Shown piece after piece: positions 16,825-25,268 of a DNA stretch of 36,397 nt (its first letter is position 1; each line of letters starts with the position of its first letter). Position numbers and translations under genes: made by a program. The DNA is taken from contig CALXES010000014.1 of the NCBI GenBank assembly GCA_944387385.1, positions 1 through 36,397 on the forward strand, read 5' to 3'. The notes below the pieces were generated by a model, which saw nothing but the letters and a program-made list of their open reading frames with translations, searched no databases and was not told the DNA's origin. This stretch comes from an uncultured Clostridia bacterium. Its GTDB lineage: Bacteria > Bacillota > Clostridia > TANB77 > CAG-465.

Positions 16825-18198
16825 TTACATAGCTAAAGTTCCACCTTCTGTCTCTAGTAATATATATATTTTTTCCTCAACTAAATTATTAGCATTAACA
16901 TATACTAAAAATCTATTATCGTCTATTACTCCTTCAAACTCATATACTAAAACCTCATCTTTAGAATCAGTTGGAATTATACATAGTCTTTCATTTTCTA
17001 TAGATAAATCTTTATAAAGTACTTCTCTAGCTTCGTCTATAGTTTTACTAGCACTAATTTCTCTTTCTTTATGATTATATATATATCCATCTGCTTCATA
17101 AGTCATAATTTCTCCATTATCTAAAGCTACTTTAACTTTAATTAAATCCGAATAAATAATAACATCATCCTCAGTTGCAGCAAAAGATATTGTAATCATA
17201 TTTTCAGACTTAAGATAATACGTTGGAACAATATTTTCTATCCCTAAACTATTTATGTATTCTGTTGCTTTTTTCTCTGCCTCATCTATACTTATATTTT
17301 CAGTGCTACTATTTCTATCAGATATCATCTGATATACCCTTCCATCTTCTTTTGTAACATAAAGCGTTTTTAACGTATCAAATCCACTTAGTTTTACCTC
17401 AAATACATATAGAGGAAGTTTACCATCTTGTTCAGACTTAAATTCAATACTATCAACTCTTAATTCTTCTTTAATCAAATTCTTTGCATCTTCACTTGAT
17501 AATATATTTCCACTCAAATATACAGGCTTTGCTGTTAATATATGATTAGAAAATGCACCATCATATATTATACCTTCATACTCAGTGAATGTTTTTCCAA
17601 TATAATTTACACTAGATAATTCTTCTTGTGCATTGCTCTCTTTTATCTTTTCATTACCAACTTTTTCAAGTTCATCCCACTTTATATTATTAGCTGTCAA
17701 ATCCGAATAAATCTTTTCTACGACATCAGACAATTCACTTATTTTATCATATAGTGAGTCTATATTTTCTTTATACTCTGATATATTATCTCCATTTAAT
17801 ATATTTCTCATTAATGAATAAGAAAAATCACTAAGTTGAGTCAAAAACTTTGACACATTTGATATACTATTAGCCGAAAATGGTAATATATCTAAATTTG
17901 ATTTTGCACTATTAGATTTGGCAAAAACACTAGCAAGAGTTGTCATTGTATATGTATCATTACTAGTTATCTTTAATTTGGTCATTTCATTTTCAATATT
18001 ATTTACATCTGATACAAAATCATACATGGCTCTATTATATAAATCTTGAACTTCCTGTTTTTCTATTTTAAATCTTTTTAAAAGAATCATTGAAAAAAGT
18101 ACAATGATACAGACAAATGAAAAAAGAATTATGCCAGTATTTTTTCTACCAATTTTATTTTTTATTTCTATAATCTTCTTTTCAAATTTTTCTAACAT
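16825..18198 (-). CDS. ypeB: Germination protein YpeB (457 aa)
   Basis: YpeB is needed for SleB stability and activity in the spore inner membrane. One N-terminal membrane segment (about 20-40) is followed by a long helical region (about 45-200) containing SVNYIGKTFTEYEGIIYDGAFSNHI, a block typical of YpeB. C-terminal PepSY-type repeats follow (SSEDAKNLIKEEL, SIDEAEKKATEYINS, TIDEAREVLYKDL). The start is set at the ATG 18198, preceded by GGAGG inside the sleB end; an upstream in-frame ATG at 18231 would overlap sleB by 32 bases. The pair sleB-ypeB is a classic spore operon and shows the organism makes spores or descends from spore-formers. Confidence 0.95.
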   Translation of the reverse strand: MLEKFEKKIIEIKNKIGRKNTGIILFSFVCIIVLFSMILLKRFKIEKQEVQDLYNRAMYDFVSDVNNIENEMTKLKITSNDTYTMTTLASVFAKSNSAKSNLDILPFSANSISNVSKFLTQLSDFSYSLMRNILNGDNISEYKENIDSLYDKISELSDVVEKIYSDLTANNIKWDELEKVGNEKIKESNAQEELSSVNYIGKTFTEYEGIIYDGAFSNHILTAKPVYLSGNILSSEDAKNLIKEELRVDSIEFKSEQDGKLPLYVFEVKLSGFDTLKTLYVTKEDGRVYQMISDRNSSTENISIDEAEKKATEYINSLGIENIVPTYYLKSENMITISFAATEDDVIIYSDLIKVKVALDNGEIMTYEADGYIYNHKEREISASKTIDEAREVLYKDLSIENERLCIIPTDSKDEVLVYEFEGVIDDNRFLVYVNANNLVEEKIYILLETEGGTLAM

Positions 18199-18199
18199 G

Positions 18200-18676
18200 T
18201 TATTCCTCCACAGCAAATACATGCTTTCCAATTGTCGTTACAGTCTTTAAAGAGAATAGCCACTTACTTTTTGTTTTATAAGGATTATAAAAATAAAGAG
18301 CTCCATTAGTTGGATCAACTCCATTCATTGCATCTTGTGCAGCTTTATATACTGTGGAATCTTCTGCAATCTCAACATTAAACTGACCATCTGTTACACA
18401 AGAAAATTGTCCTGTTTGATAAATTACTCCCGCTATTGTGTTAGGAAAAGATGGATCTTTTACTCTATTCATAATTACTGCACCAACTGCTACTTGACCT
18501 ATATATGGTTCACCTCTAGCTTCACCATTTATAAGTCTTGCAAGAAGCTCTACCATATTATCACCTGATGCTTTAGTAGTTGAAATAGAACTCTCTGCTT
18601 TTTGTGTTTGTGCATAAACAATTCCAAATAATATAAAAAGCATAAAAAAAAGACATACTGTATATTTCTTATTCAT
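18200..18676 (-). CDS. sleB: Spore cortex-lytic enzyme SleB, short form (158 aa)
   Basis: A lytic transglycosylase of the Hydrolase_2 (SleB/CwlJ) family that degrades muramic-lactam cortex peptidoglycan during germination. An N-terminal signal (hydrophobic residues about 6-22, ending in VYAQ) exports it. The catalytic domain starts ELLARLINGEARGEP with the expected catalytic Glu52, then AVGAVIMNRV, FSCV and GALYFYNP. The N-terminal peptidoglycan-binding domain of B. subtilis SleB (about 300 residues) is absent. The ATG at 18676 has AGGTG upstream; a GTG at 18685 is the alternative. ypeB follows directly. Confidence 0.93.
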   Translation of the reverse strand: MNKKYTVCLFFMLFILFGIVYAQTQKAESSISTTKASGDNMVELLARLINGEARGEPYIGQVAVGAVIMNRVKDPSFPNTIAGVIYQTGQFSCVTDGQFNVEIAEDSTVYKAAQDAMNGVDPTNGALYFYNPYKTKSKWLFSLKTVTTIGKHVFAVEE

Positions 18677-18748
18677 AATTTTCACCTACCATTATTTTGG
18701 TTAAATTATCTAAAAAATATACAATATGCCTATTTTAATTATATTACA

Positions 18749-19003
18749 CTATATAAAAAAGCCAATTACAATTAATGCTATTACTCCAGGTACACCTAAT
18801 ATACCAGCAATTAATGCAGTTACAATATTAAATGGAATAGATATTCCAATTGCACCACCAAAAGTATTTACAAGAACAATTAAAATAACACCAATAATAA
18901 CATTTAATGCTAATTTTAAAATTTTCTTTACTGGCCATGCTAAAAGTTTAGCTACTATAATAACTGCAATAGCAGCAAATATTAATACAACATATTCAGC
19001 CAT
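18749..19003 (-). CDS. bofA: BofA-family pro-sigma-K processing inhibitor homologue (84 aa)
   Basis: A small, almost wholly hydrophobic protein with two to three membrane spans. The C-terminal pattern NTFGGAIGISIPFNIVTALIAGILGVPGVI matches the BofA signature (GxxxGxxIPxNxxTxxxxGxLGxPG). In Bacillus, BofA holds the intramembrane protease SpoIVFB inactive in the outer forespore membrane, so sigma-K is released late. Here it lies 13 bases behind rseP, another site-2 protease, with AGGAGG as ribosome site. Whether its partner here is a SpoIVFB elsewhere or the neighbouring RseP is unknown. Confidence 0.9.
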   Translation of the reverse strand: MAEYVVLIFAAIAVIIVAKLLAWPVKKILKLALNVIIGVILIVLVNTFGGAIGISIPFNIVTALIAGILGVPGVIALIVIGFFI

Positions 19004-19016
19004 TTTACTTTTCCTC

Positions 19017-20279
19017 CTATACTATTCTTATAATATCTTTTATAGTTACAAAGAATGTAAGAGCAAGTAGCAATCCAAGACCTATATAAGAAATTGTAAG
19101 CTCAACTTTTTCAGATACTTTCTTTCTTGTTATAGCCTCTATAAGCACTAATACAATCTTACCTCCATCAAGTGGTGGAAACGGTAAAATATTAGCAACA
19201 CCAACTGCCATACTAATCATTGCCATTAAATAGAAGAAATTTAACATTCCTGAACTCTTAGAAACAACTTCTCCTATTCCAACTATACCTGACATATTTG
19301 AAATTGATACTTTTCCAGTAAATAAATCAACATAAGAGCCCACAATATTTTTAATATTCTCAACTGTTTCTATAAAAGCATAGCCTATAGTTGATTTAGT
19401 TGTCGCAACGCTTTGTATGCCTAAATCAAATACTTTTTGAGCTTCAGGTATAACATTAAATTCTAGTACTTCTTCTCCTCTTTGAATTTGCACTACTATC
19501 TCTTGCCCTGCTTTACCTTCTATTTCATTAACTATCGCATATGCATCTGGTGTAGAAACACCATTTACTGATAAAATAATATCTCCTGATTTTAAACCAA
19601 CTTCTGCAGCACTTGTTCCAGCACCTGTTAACTCAATCACATTTGTAGAATTTCCTTGATCATCTATCTTAAAATTAATACCTATTTTTCCTTCTACTCT
19701 TTGAGCATTTTCTACAGTTGTAGAATAAACATTTCCATCTCTTTCATATTCTATTTGAACATCTTTAGCATCACTATCTAGTTTAAAATTAGAAATTTGT
19801 GAATAAAGCTCTACTTCTTTTCCATTAATAGAAAGTATCTTATCATTCTCTTGTAATCCTGCTTCAACTAATACAGAATCAGAAGTAAATGATTTGATTT
19901 GTGTTGTAGCAACATTTCCAGGAAGATACACACAAATAAACACGATAAGTGCTAATATAAAATTAAATATTACCCCCATAGAAAGAATTATTATCTTCTC
20001 TAATGGATTTTTCCTTTGATATGAAGACTCACTATTTTTATTTTCTTCGGTTTCCTCTTCACCTTCTATTGCACAATATCCACCAAGTGGCAACCATCTT
20101 AAAGAATACATAGTCCCTTTAAACTTTTTTTGAACTATTTTAGGTCCAAATCCAATTGAAAATTCATCAACACCTACTTTAAGTAGTTTACTTGCAAGAA
20201 AGTGTCCAAATTCATGTATAGTTGCAACTGCCACTATAATAACTAACAACTTTACTACAGTTATTAAAAAACTAACCAA
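19017..20279 (-). CDS. rseP: RIP metalloprotease RseP (420 aa, TTG start)
   Basis: Intramembrane zinc site-2 protease that cuts membrane-bound anti-sigma factors and signal-peptide remnants. The active site HEFGH (22-26) lies in the first membrane span, and the conserved LPFPPLDGG near the C terminus holds the third zinc ligand. Two PDZ-like segments lie between (around EAGLQENDKILSINGKEV and EVGLKSGDIILSVNGV). The start is TTG, fixed by GGAGG eight bases upstream. It is read with frr, cdsA and bofA. Family length is normal. Confidence 0.95.
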   Translation of the reverse strand: MVSFLITVVKLLVIIVAVATIHEFGHFLASKLLKVGVDEFSIGFGPKIVQKKFKGTMYSLRWLPLGGYCAIEGEEETEENKNSESSYQRKNPLEKIIILSMGVIFNFILALIVFICVYLPGNVATTQIKSFTSDSVLVEAGLQENDKILSINGKEVELYSQISNFKLDSDAKDVQIEYERDGNVYSTTVENAQRVEGKIGINFKIDDQGNSTNVIELTGAGTSAAEVGLKSGDIILSVNGVSTPDAYAIVNEIEGKAGQEIVVQIQRGEEVLEFNVIPEAQKVFDLGIQSVATTKSTIGYAFIETVENIKNIVGSYVDLFTGKVSISNMSGIVGIGEVVSKSSGMLNFFYLMAMISMAVGVANILPFPPLDGGKIVLVLIEAITRKKVSEKVELTISYIGLGLLLALTFFVTIKDIIRIV

Positions 20280-20291
20280 TATTCTTCCTCC

Positions 20292-21116
20292 TTACATTAT
20301 ACTTATTAAATATATAAACACATATAATATTGGTGAAATAAACATTATACTATCAAATCTATCTAATATTCCGCCATGTCCTGGTAATAAATTACTAAAA
20401 TCCTTTTGACCACAAAATCTTTTTATAGACGAAGCAGCTAAATCACCTATCTGTCCAACTATACTAAACACTGCTCCCATAATAGTCATTAATATTATAT
20501 TAAATTCTGTTGAAAAATATGTATTTGTAATAAAACATATAAATCCTGTTACAAACATTGCTGCTATAATTCCCGCAACTGAACCTTCAACGCTTTTTTT
20601 AGGGCTCACGATTGGTGACAACTTATGTTTTCCAAATCTTGAACCAATTTCATAAGCAAAAGTATCGGTTGCAATTGCACAAGCAAAAGCAATAAGTACT
20701 AATATTCTTCCATTTTCTTGTAAAAATAAAAGCTTTATGAAAGAAAATAAAAATGGTACATAGATAACTGAAAGTACAGTAATAGCTATATCAACAATAT
20801 TAACTTCCAGTTTCCTTATAACTATATATGCAAACATAACAACAATTGCAACCGGAATTGCAATCATTAATATATTGAGTATAATTTGAGAACTAACAAC
20901 TCCCATTAAGGGAATAACTAAGCAACTTAAATATCCTATAAAGGATATTGGATGATATCCTTTTTTCTTAAAACATCTATTATATTCATATATTCCTGCT
21001 ATAGATAATAACATAACAAAAATAGAATCAACCACTTTATTATTTAATACAAGTACTGATATAATAACAAGCATGAATACAAATCCAGTTGTTATTCTTT
21101 TAATTCCTTCTTTCAA
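20292..21116 (-). CDS. cdsA: Phosphatidate cytidylyltransferase (274 aa, TTG start)
   Basis: Makes CDP-diacylglycerol from phosphatidate and CTP at the membrane, feeding phospholipid synthesis. About eight hydrophobic segments are seen. The signature near the C terminus is complete in outline: SPKKSVEGSVAG, IGQIGDLAASSIKRFCGQKDFSNLLPGHGGILDRFDS. The start is TTG with AAGGAG upstream. It lies 19 bases after frr; the uppS gene that usually lies between frr and cdsA in Firmicutes is missing here. Confidence 0.96.
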   Translation of the reverse strand: MKEGIKRITTGFVFMLVIISVLVLNNKVVDSIFVMLLSIAGIYEYNRCFKKKGYHPISFIGYLSCLVIPLMGVVSSQIILNILMIAIPVAIVVMFAYIVIRKLEVNIVDIAITVLSVIYVPFLFSFIKLLFLQENGRILVLIAFACAIATDTFAYEIGSRFGKHKLSPIVSPKKSVEGSVAGIIAAMFVTGFICFITNTYFSTEFNIILMTIMGAVFSIVGQIGDLAASSIKRFCGQKDFSNLLPGHGGILDRFDSIMFISPILYVFIYLISIM

Positions 21117-21135
21117 TTTTATTCTCCTTACCTTA

Positions 21136-21684
21136 TTATACTTCCATAACCTCTTTTTCTTTATCAGAAATAACTTTTTCTACTTTTTCTACATATTTAT
21201 CTGTTATTTTTTGAATTTTTTCTTCAGTATTTTTTAGTTCATCTTCAGTCATTTCTCCACTATTTTTTAATTTTTTAGCATCATCAATTCCATCTCTTCT
21301 TACATTTCTAATTGCAACTTTTGCATCTTCACCTAAAGCTCTTACTTCTTTTACAATTTGTTTTCTTCTTTCTTCATTTAGTTCTGGAAATGTAAGTCTT
21401 ACACCATTACCATCATTTATTGGATTTACTCCAAGCTCTGCAACCTGTATTGCTTTAGTAATTGGTCCAATAAGTGATCTATCCCAAGGTGTAATTAATA
21501 TTTGCCTTGCCTCTGGAACTGAAATTGCTCCAACTTGATTTAATGGAGTTTGAACTCCATAATATTCTACTGTAACTTTATTAAGTATAGCAGGATTTGC
21601 TCTTCCAGCTCTAATTGCAGCAAGTTCATCACATAAATAATCCACTGCTTTTTGCATTTTATCTTCGATTTCTTGATATTCCAT
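21136..21684 (-). CDS. frr: Ribosome recycling factor (182 aa)
   Basis: Splits post-termination ribosomes together with EF-G. Family marks are RAGRANPAILNKVTVEYYG, TPLNQVGAISVPEARQ, PWDRSLIGPITKAI, LGVNPINDGNGVRLTFPELNEERR and a long C-terminal helix. Length is typical. AAAGGAGAG precedes the ATG. It is the first gene of the frr-cdsA-rseP-bofA operon in this window. pyrH, the usual upstream neighbour, is not present; topoisomerase III lies there. Confidence 0.97.
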   Translation of the reverse strand: MEYQEIEDKMQKAVDYLCDELAAIRAGRANPAILNKVTVEYYGVQTPLNQVGAISVPEARQILITPWDRSLIGPITKAIQVAELGVNPINDGNGVRLTFPELNEERRKQIVKEVRALGEDAKVAIRNVRRDGIDDAKKLKNSGEMTEDELKNTEEKIQKITDKYVEKVEKVISDKEKEVMEV

Positions 21685-21717
21685 AATTTAACTCTCCTTT
21701 AATTTTCTCATAATATA

Positions 21718-21745
21718 ATTATACAATAAATTTACAAAAAAGCAA
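21718..21745 (-). promoter_or_regulatory. Promoter for frr-cdsA-rseP-bofA
   Basis: TTGCTT (21740-21745), 16-base spacer, TATAAT (21718-21723), 34 bases before the frr ATG. Confidence 0.7.
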
Positions 21746-21748
21746 TAA

Positions 21749-23719
21749 TTAATATCCATACAAATACTCATTTCTCTTATTTTTAAATTTAACCACTTTG
21801 TTTCTTACATATTTTTCTAGCTTTTCCATAAATTCATCTGCCGAAATTTGTTTTTGTTCTACCATTGCAAGTCCCTTTTCCCAGCTTGCAGTAAGTTCTG
21901 GATTTAACATATCTGGCATTGTATTTAACACAATATCATATATTGTTTCTCCTCTTTTTGTAGGAGTCAAAATTTGAGTTTTAGGATTTGCAAAAATATA
22001 ATCAATTCTTTCTAATTTTTTAATTATCTCTGCTCTAGTTGCACTTGTTCCTATTCCGCTACCTTTTATTTGTTCCCTAAGTTCTTCATCTTCAATAAGT
22101 TTTCCTGCATTTTCCATAGCAAGAACCATAGTACCTGAATTATATCTTTTAGGAGGCTTTGTTTCTCCTTCCTTAATATTATAATCTTTTACTTTAAGCA
22201 CATCATTTTTCTTTAATTTAGCTAAAGTATCTATATTTTCGTTAGTACTTTCTTCGTCATCTTTTTCTTTATCGTCTAAATTATTTGTCTTTATATTTTT
22301 TTCATTTTTATACACTTCTAAATATCCCATTTTTGAACATACTCTCCCGTTAGCAAAAAAGCTTTCCTTTCCCACCTTTAACTTTACAGATATTCTATTA
22401 TATTCGGCTGCAGGATAAAAAATAGCTAAAAATCTTTTTACAATTAATTCATATACTTTTCTTTCTAAGTCTGTTAATTTAGAAAAATTTTCTTTGCCTT
22501 CTCCAGTAGGGATAATTGCATAGTGATCTGTTATTTTACTATCATCTACATATTTTGTCTTTTCTAATTTGGTACTATACTTTCTCTCTACCATATTAGA
22601 AATAATCTCATTTATTTCTTGACTTATATTTAATTTAGCTAAACCATTTAAGTTTTTAGTTATAACTTTTGCAACAGCAGAAGATAAAACTCTTGCATCT
22701 GTTCTTGGATATGTAACAAGTTTTTTTTCATAAAGACTCTGTATTGTCTGCAAAGTCTGATCTGGGCTTATCTTAAAACGTCTTGTACACTCATTTTGCG
22801 CCTCTGCTAAATTAAAAAGTAGAGGCGGATTTTCTTTTATTTTCTTTTTTGTTATTGACTCAACAGTAGCACTATCTGTCTTTTTTAAATATTCAATAAA
22901 TTTTAATGCATCTTCTTTCTTTTTAAATCCTGTTTCATTATATAATTTTGGTGACTCATAAACTACTGATCCTTCAAGCACTTTAAAATCTCCAATAATT
23001 TCTGAGTCTTTTAAAAAAGATCCTTGAATTTTATAAAAATTAACTTTTTTAAAATTACGTATCTCTCTTTCTCTATTTACCACTAATCCTAAAACACAAG
23101 TCATTACTCTACCAATAGAAATAACAGCTCTTTCTTCATTCATAGTTTTAGCAACTCTTTTAGCATACATTAAAGAAAGAAGTCTTGAAAAATTTATTCC
23201 AATCAAATAATCCTCTTTAGCTCTTAAATACGCAGCATCTGATAAGCTGTTATACTCATTTAAATCTTTCGCCTCTTTAATTCCTCTTAAAATCTCCTCT
23301 TCTGTCTGTGAATCTATCCATACTCTTTTTATCTGTGCATTGGGATTTGGCTTTGCCATCATAAACACAAGTCTTTGTATATATTCTCCTTCACGTCCTG
23401 AGTCTCCAGCATTATATATTATGTCTATATCTTCTCTTTGCAATAAATTTTTAACTATATTAAATTGCTTTTCTACATTTGGTATTATTTCATATTTCCA
23501 TTCTTTAGGTAAAAAAGGGAGTGTATCTAGTCTCCATATTTTTAGCTTTTCATCATAAGCCTCTGGATAACTCATAGTTACTAAATGACCTACACACCAT
23601 GTAATTATCCATTCATCTGATTCAATATATCCATCTTTTCTATTTATATTTATCTTTAAAGCTTTTGCAAATTCCATTGCCACACTTGGTTTTTCTGTAA
23701 TTATTACTTTTTTTGCCAT
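21749..23719 (-). CDS. topB: Type IA DNA topoisomerase, topoisomerase III-like (656 aa)
   Basis: Relaxes negative supercoils and decatenates DNA through a tyrosine-linked single-strand break. The Toprim domain starts KKVIITEKPSVA and has AGDSGREGEY (D106, E110, E112). The second Toprim aspartate is Gly, as I recall also for B. subtilis-type TopB. The catalytic tyrosine is Y337 in VTYPRTDAR, and the later GIGTSATRAEII completes the family. No C-terminal zinc fingers are present. An acidic Asp/Glu/Asn insertion lies at about 475-492 (NNLDDKEKDDEESTNENID). It has its own promoter, overlapping the terminator tail of the upstream gene. Confidence 0.95.
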   Translation of the reverse strand: MAKKVIITEKPSVAMEFAKALKININRKDGYIESDEWIITWCVGHLVTMSYPEAYDEKLKIWRLDTLPFLPKEWKYEIIPNVEKQFNIVKNLLQREDIDIIYNAGDSGREGEYIQRLVFMMAKPNPNAQIKRVWIDSQTEEEILRGIKEAKDLNEYNSLSDAAYLRAKEDYLIGINFSRLLSLMYAKRVAKTMNEERAVISIGRVMTCVLGLVVNREREIRNFKKVNFYKIQGSFLKDSEIIGDFKVLEGSVVYESPKLYNETGFKKKEDALKFIEYLKKTDSATVESITKKKIKENPPLLFNLAEAQNECTRRFKISPDQTLQTIQSLYEKKLVTYPRTDARVLSSAVAKVITKNLNGLAKLNISQEINEIISNMVERKYSTKLEKTKYVDDSKITDHYAIIPTGEGKENFSKLTDLERKVYELIVKRFLAIFYPAAEYNRISVKLKVGKESFFANGRVCSKMGYLEVYKNEKNIKTNNLDDKEKDDEESTNENIDTLAKLKKNDVLKVKDYNIKEGETKPPKRYNSGTMVLAMENAGKLIEDEELREQIKGSGIGTSATRAEIIKKLERIDYIFANPKTQILTPTKRGETIYDIVLNTMPDMLNPELTASWEKGLAMVEQKQISADEFMEKLEKYVRNKVVKFKNKRNEYLYGY

Positions 23720-23743
23720 ATTTATCTCCTCAAACTTTTTATA

Positions 23744-23771
23744 TTATACTATAAAAAAAATAATAAATCAA
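23744..23771 (-). promoter_or_regulatory. Promoter for topB
   Basis: TTGATT (23766-23771), 16-base spacer, TATAAT (23744-23749). The -35 overlaps the T tract of the preceding terminator. Confidence 0.65.
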
Positions 23772-23802
23772 AAAAAGTTCAACTCATTTTGAGTTGAACT
23801 TT
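23768..23802 (-). terminator. Terminator after the polysaccharide deacetylase gene
   Basis: Perfect 13-base stem (23774-23786 and 23790-23802) with a three-base loop, followed by a run of T on the minus strand. Confidence 0.93.
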
Positions 23803-23807
23803 AAATC

Positions 23808-25094
23808 TTATTGTCTTGCACTATAAAATAGCTTAACCTGAGTAGTATCATAGCCTTTTGCTTTAAGCATGTCTGATACTGTTACTAATTGATAATCCTG
23901 CTCTGTTAATTGTTTTACTATTTTTTCTACTGCTGGAATTGTTGTAGAATGAATATCGTGAAGTAAAATAATATCTCCATCTTTTACATTATTCATAACT
24001 AAAGGTACTATTTTTTCTTCATTTCTACTTTTCCAGTCTAGTGAATCTACATTCCAAAGAATTAAGATATAATTAGATAATGCAGACTTTACAGTATTGT
24101 TTACTGATCCATAAGGTGGTCTTACAAGTACTGGTCTTTCTCCTGTTAAATTAAATATTGCATCAGCTGTAGAATTCACTTCACTTTGTATCTCTTCTAA
24201 AGATAGCTTAGTAAGTTCTTTATGATTCCATGTATGTATACCAATTTCATTTCCTCTATCATAAACAGCTTTTACAACATCACTATTTTTTTCAATATTA
24301 GATCCAAGCATAAAAAAAGTTGCTTTAGCATTATTACAATCTAATATATCTAAAATTTTATATGTATTAGTAGCATGAGGTCCATCATCAAAAGTTATTG
24401 CTACCATTTTTTTATTTTTATCTATTGAATTTGAAAATAACTTATCATACTCTTCTTGTGTAATATCATAATTTTTTGCATTGAGTTTTTTAGAAGCATT
24501 ATATTCTAACAGTGAGTTATAACTAATGTTTTTCTTGTGAACCCCAGAATACAATTCTAATTCATTAAATTTCAATAAGAAACAATCATAGCTACCATCC
24601 GGTATAATAGTTTTATATCCCTCTTTGAAAAGGTCATCTAAAGTAACTACTATTTTACTTTTCATACTAAAATTATATGAATAAATTTCAGTACTATATT
24701 CATCTTCATATACTTTTTTTATCATACTAGTTATCTTTATACTAACTAGATCATCATTTACTTTATAAGTATCTATTATCTGTTTTAATACCGCCTTATC
24801 TTTGCTAAATATAATTTCTTCACTTGAATTGTTATTTCTAAACTCTTCTATTAAATTATCTATATATGAATTTACTATTAAATTAATAAAGTCTTCAGAC
24901 TCTATCTTTTGAGTATAGATTTCATAACTATCAGTTATATTTTCATTTTTAACAACTTTTCCAAATTCTAAATTTTCAGTTTTAATGTCTGGAATATCTA
25001 ATTTAAAAAAAGTATTCGTAAAAATTAGTCCTCCTACAGTAACAATAGTTGCAATTATTACTAATATAATGATAAACTTAAATATTTTTTTCAT
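23808..25094 (-). CDS. Membrane-anchored polysaccharide deacetylase, PgdA-like (428 aa)
   Basis: One N-terminal membrane segment (about 5-28), then an extracytoplasmic alpha/beta domain (about 45-210) like the pre-catalytic domain of PgdA-type enzymes. The NodB domain has all five motifs: TFDDGP (234-239), HTWNH (H287, H291), RPPYG (325-329), WNVDSLDW (347-354) and LLHD (377-380). Such enzymes remove acetyl groups from N-acetylglucosamine in peptidoglycan (lysozyme resistance) or from other glycans. The substrate cannot be told from sequence. It is monocistronic, with a long AT-rich leader and AAGGAGG as ribosome site. Confidence 0.93.
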   Translation of the reverse strand: MKKIFKFIIILVIIATIVTVGGLIFTNTFFKLDIPDIKTENLEFGKVVKNENITDSYEIYTQKIESEDFINLIVNSYIDNLIEEFRNNNSSEEIIFSKDKAVLKQIIDTYKVNDDLVSIKITSMIKKVYEDEYSTEIYSYNFSMKSKIVVTLDDLFKEGYKTIIPDGSYDCFLLKFNELELYSGVHKKNISYNSLLEYNASKKLNAKNYDITQEEYDKLFSNSIDKNKKMVAITFDDGPHATNTYKILDILDCNNAKATFFMLGSNIEKNSDVVKAVYDRGNEIGIHTWNHKELTKLSLEEIQSEVNSTADAIFNLTGERPVLVRPPYGSVNNTVKSALSNYILILWNVDSLDWKSRNEEKIVPLVMNNVKDGDIILLHDIHSTTIPAVEKIVKQLTEQDYQLVTVSDMLKAKGYDTTQVKLFYSARQ

Positions 25095-25184
25095 AAAAAT
25101 ATTTCCTCCTTTTTAAAAAATTTTTTTCAAACTAAAAACATAGTTTTAAATATAAAACCACATATATATTTAAATCGCATATAA

Positions 25185-25213
25185 ATTATACACCTAGTAA
25201 ACCTCAAAAGCAA
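25185..25213 (-). promoter_or_regulatory. Promoter for the deacetylase gene
   Basis: TTGCTT (25208-25213), 17-base spacer, TATAAT (25185-25190). The leader is about 85 bases, with no recognisable riboswitch. Confidence 0.75.
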
Positions 25214-25228
25214 CACTTTACATAAAAA

Positions 25229-25260
25229 ATAAGGTGACTTTTTAACAAAATCACCTTATA
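25229..25260 (-). terminator. Terminator after htrA
   Basis: Stem ATAAGGTGA/TCACCTTAT followed by TTTTT on the minus strand, just after the htrA stop. Confidence 0.85.
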
Positions 25261-25268
25261 AATACAAA

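Noticed and set aside
18677..18748. A forespore-type (sigma-G) promoter for sleB
   Set aside because: A GCATA-like -35 is present, but no CATWHTA-like -10 stands at 17-18 bases, so I do not call it, although sigma-G control would be expected.
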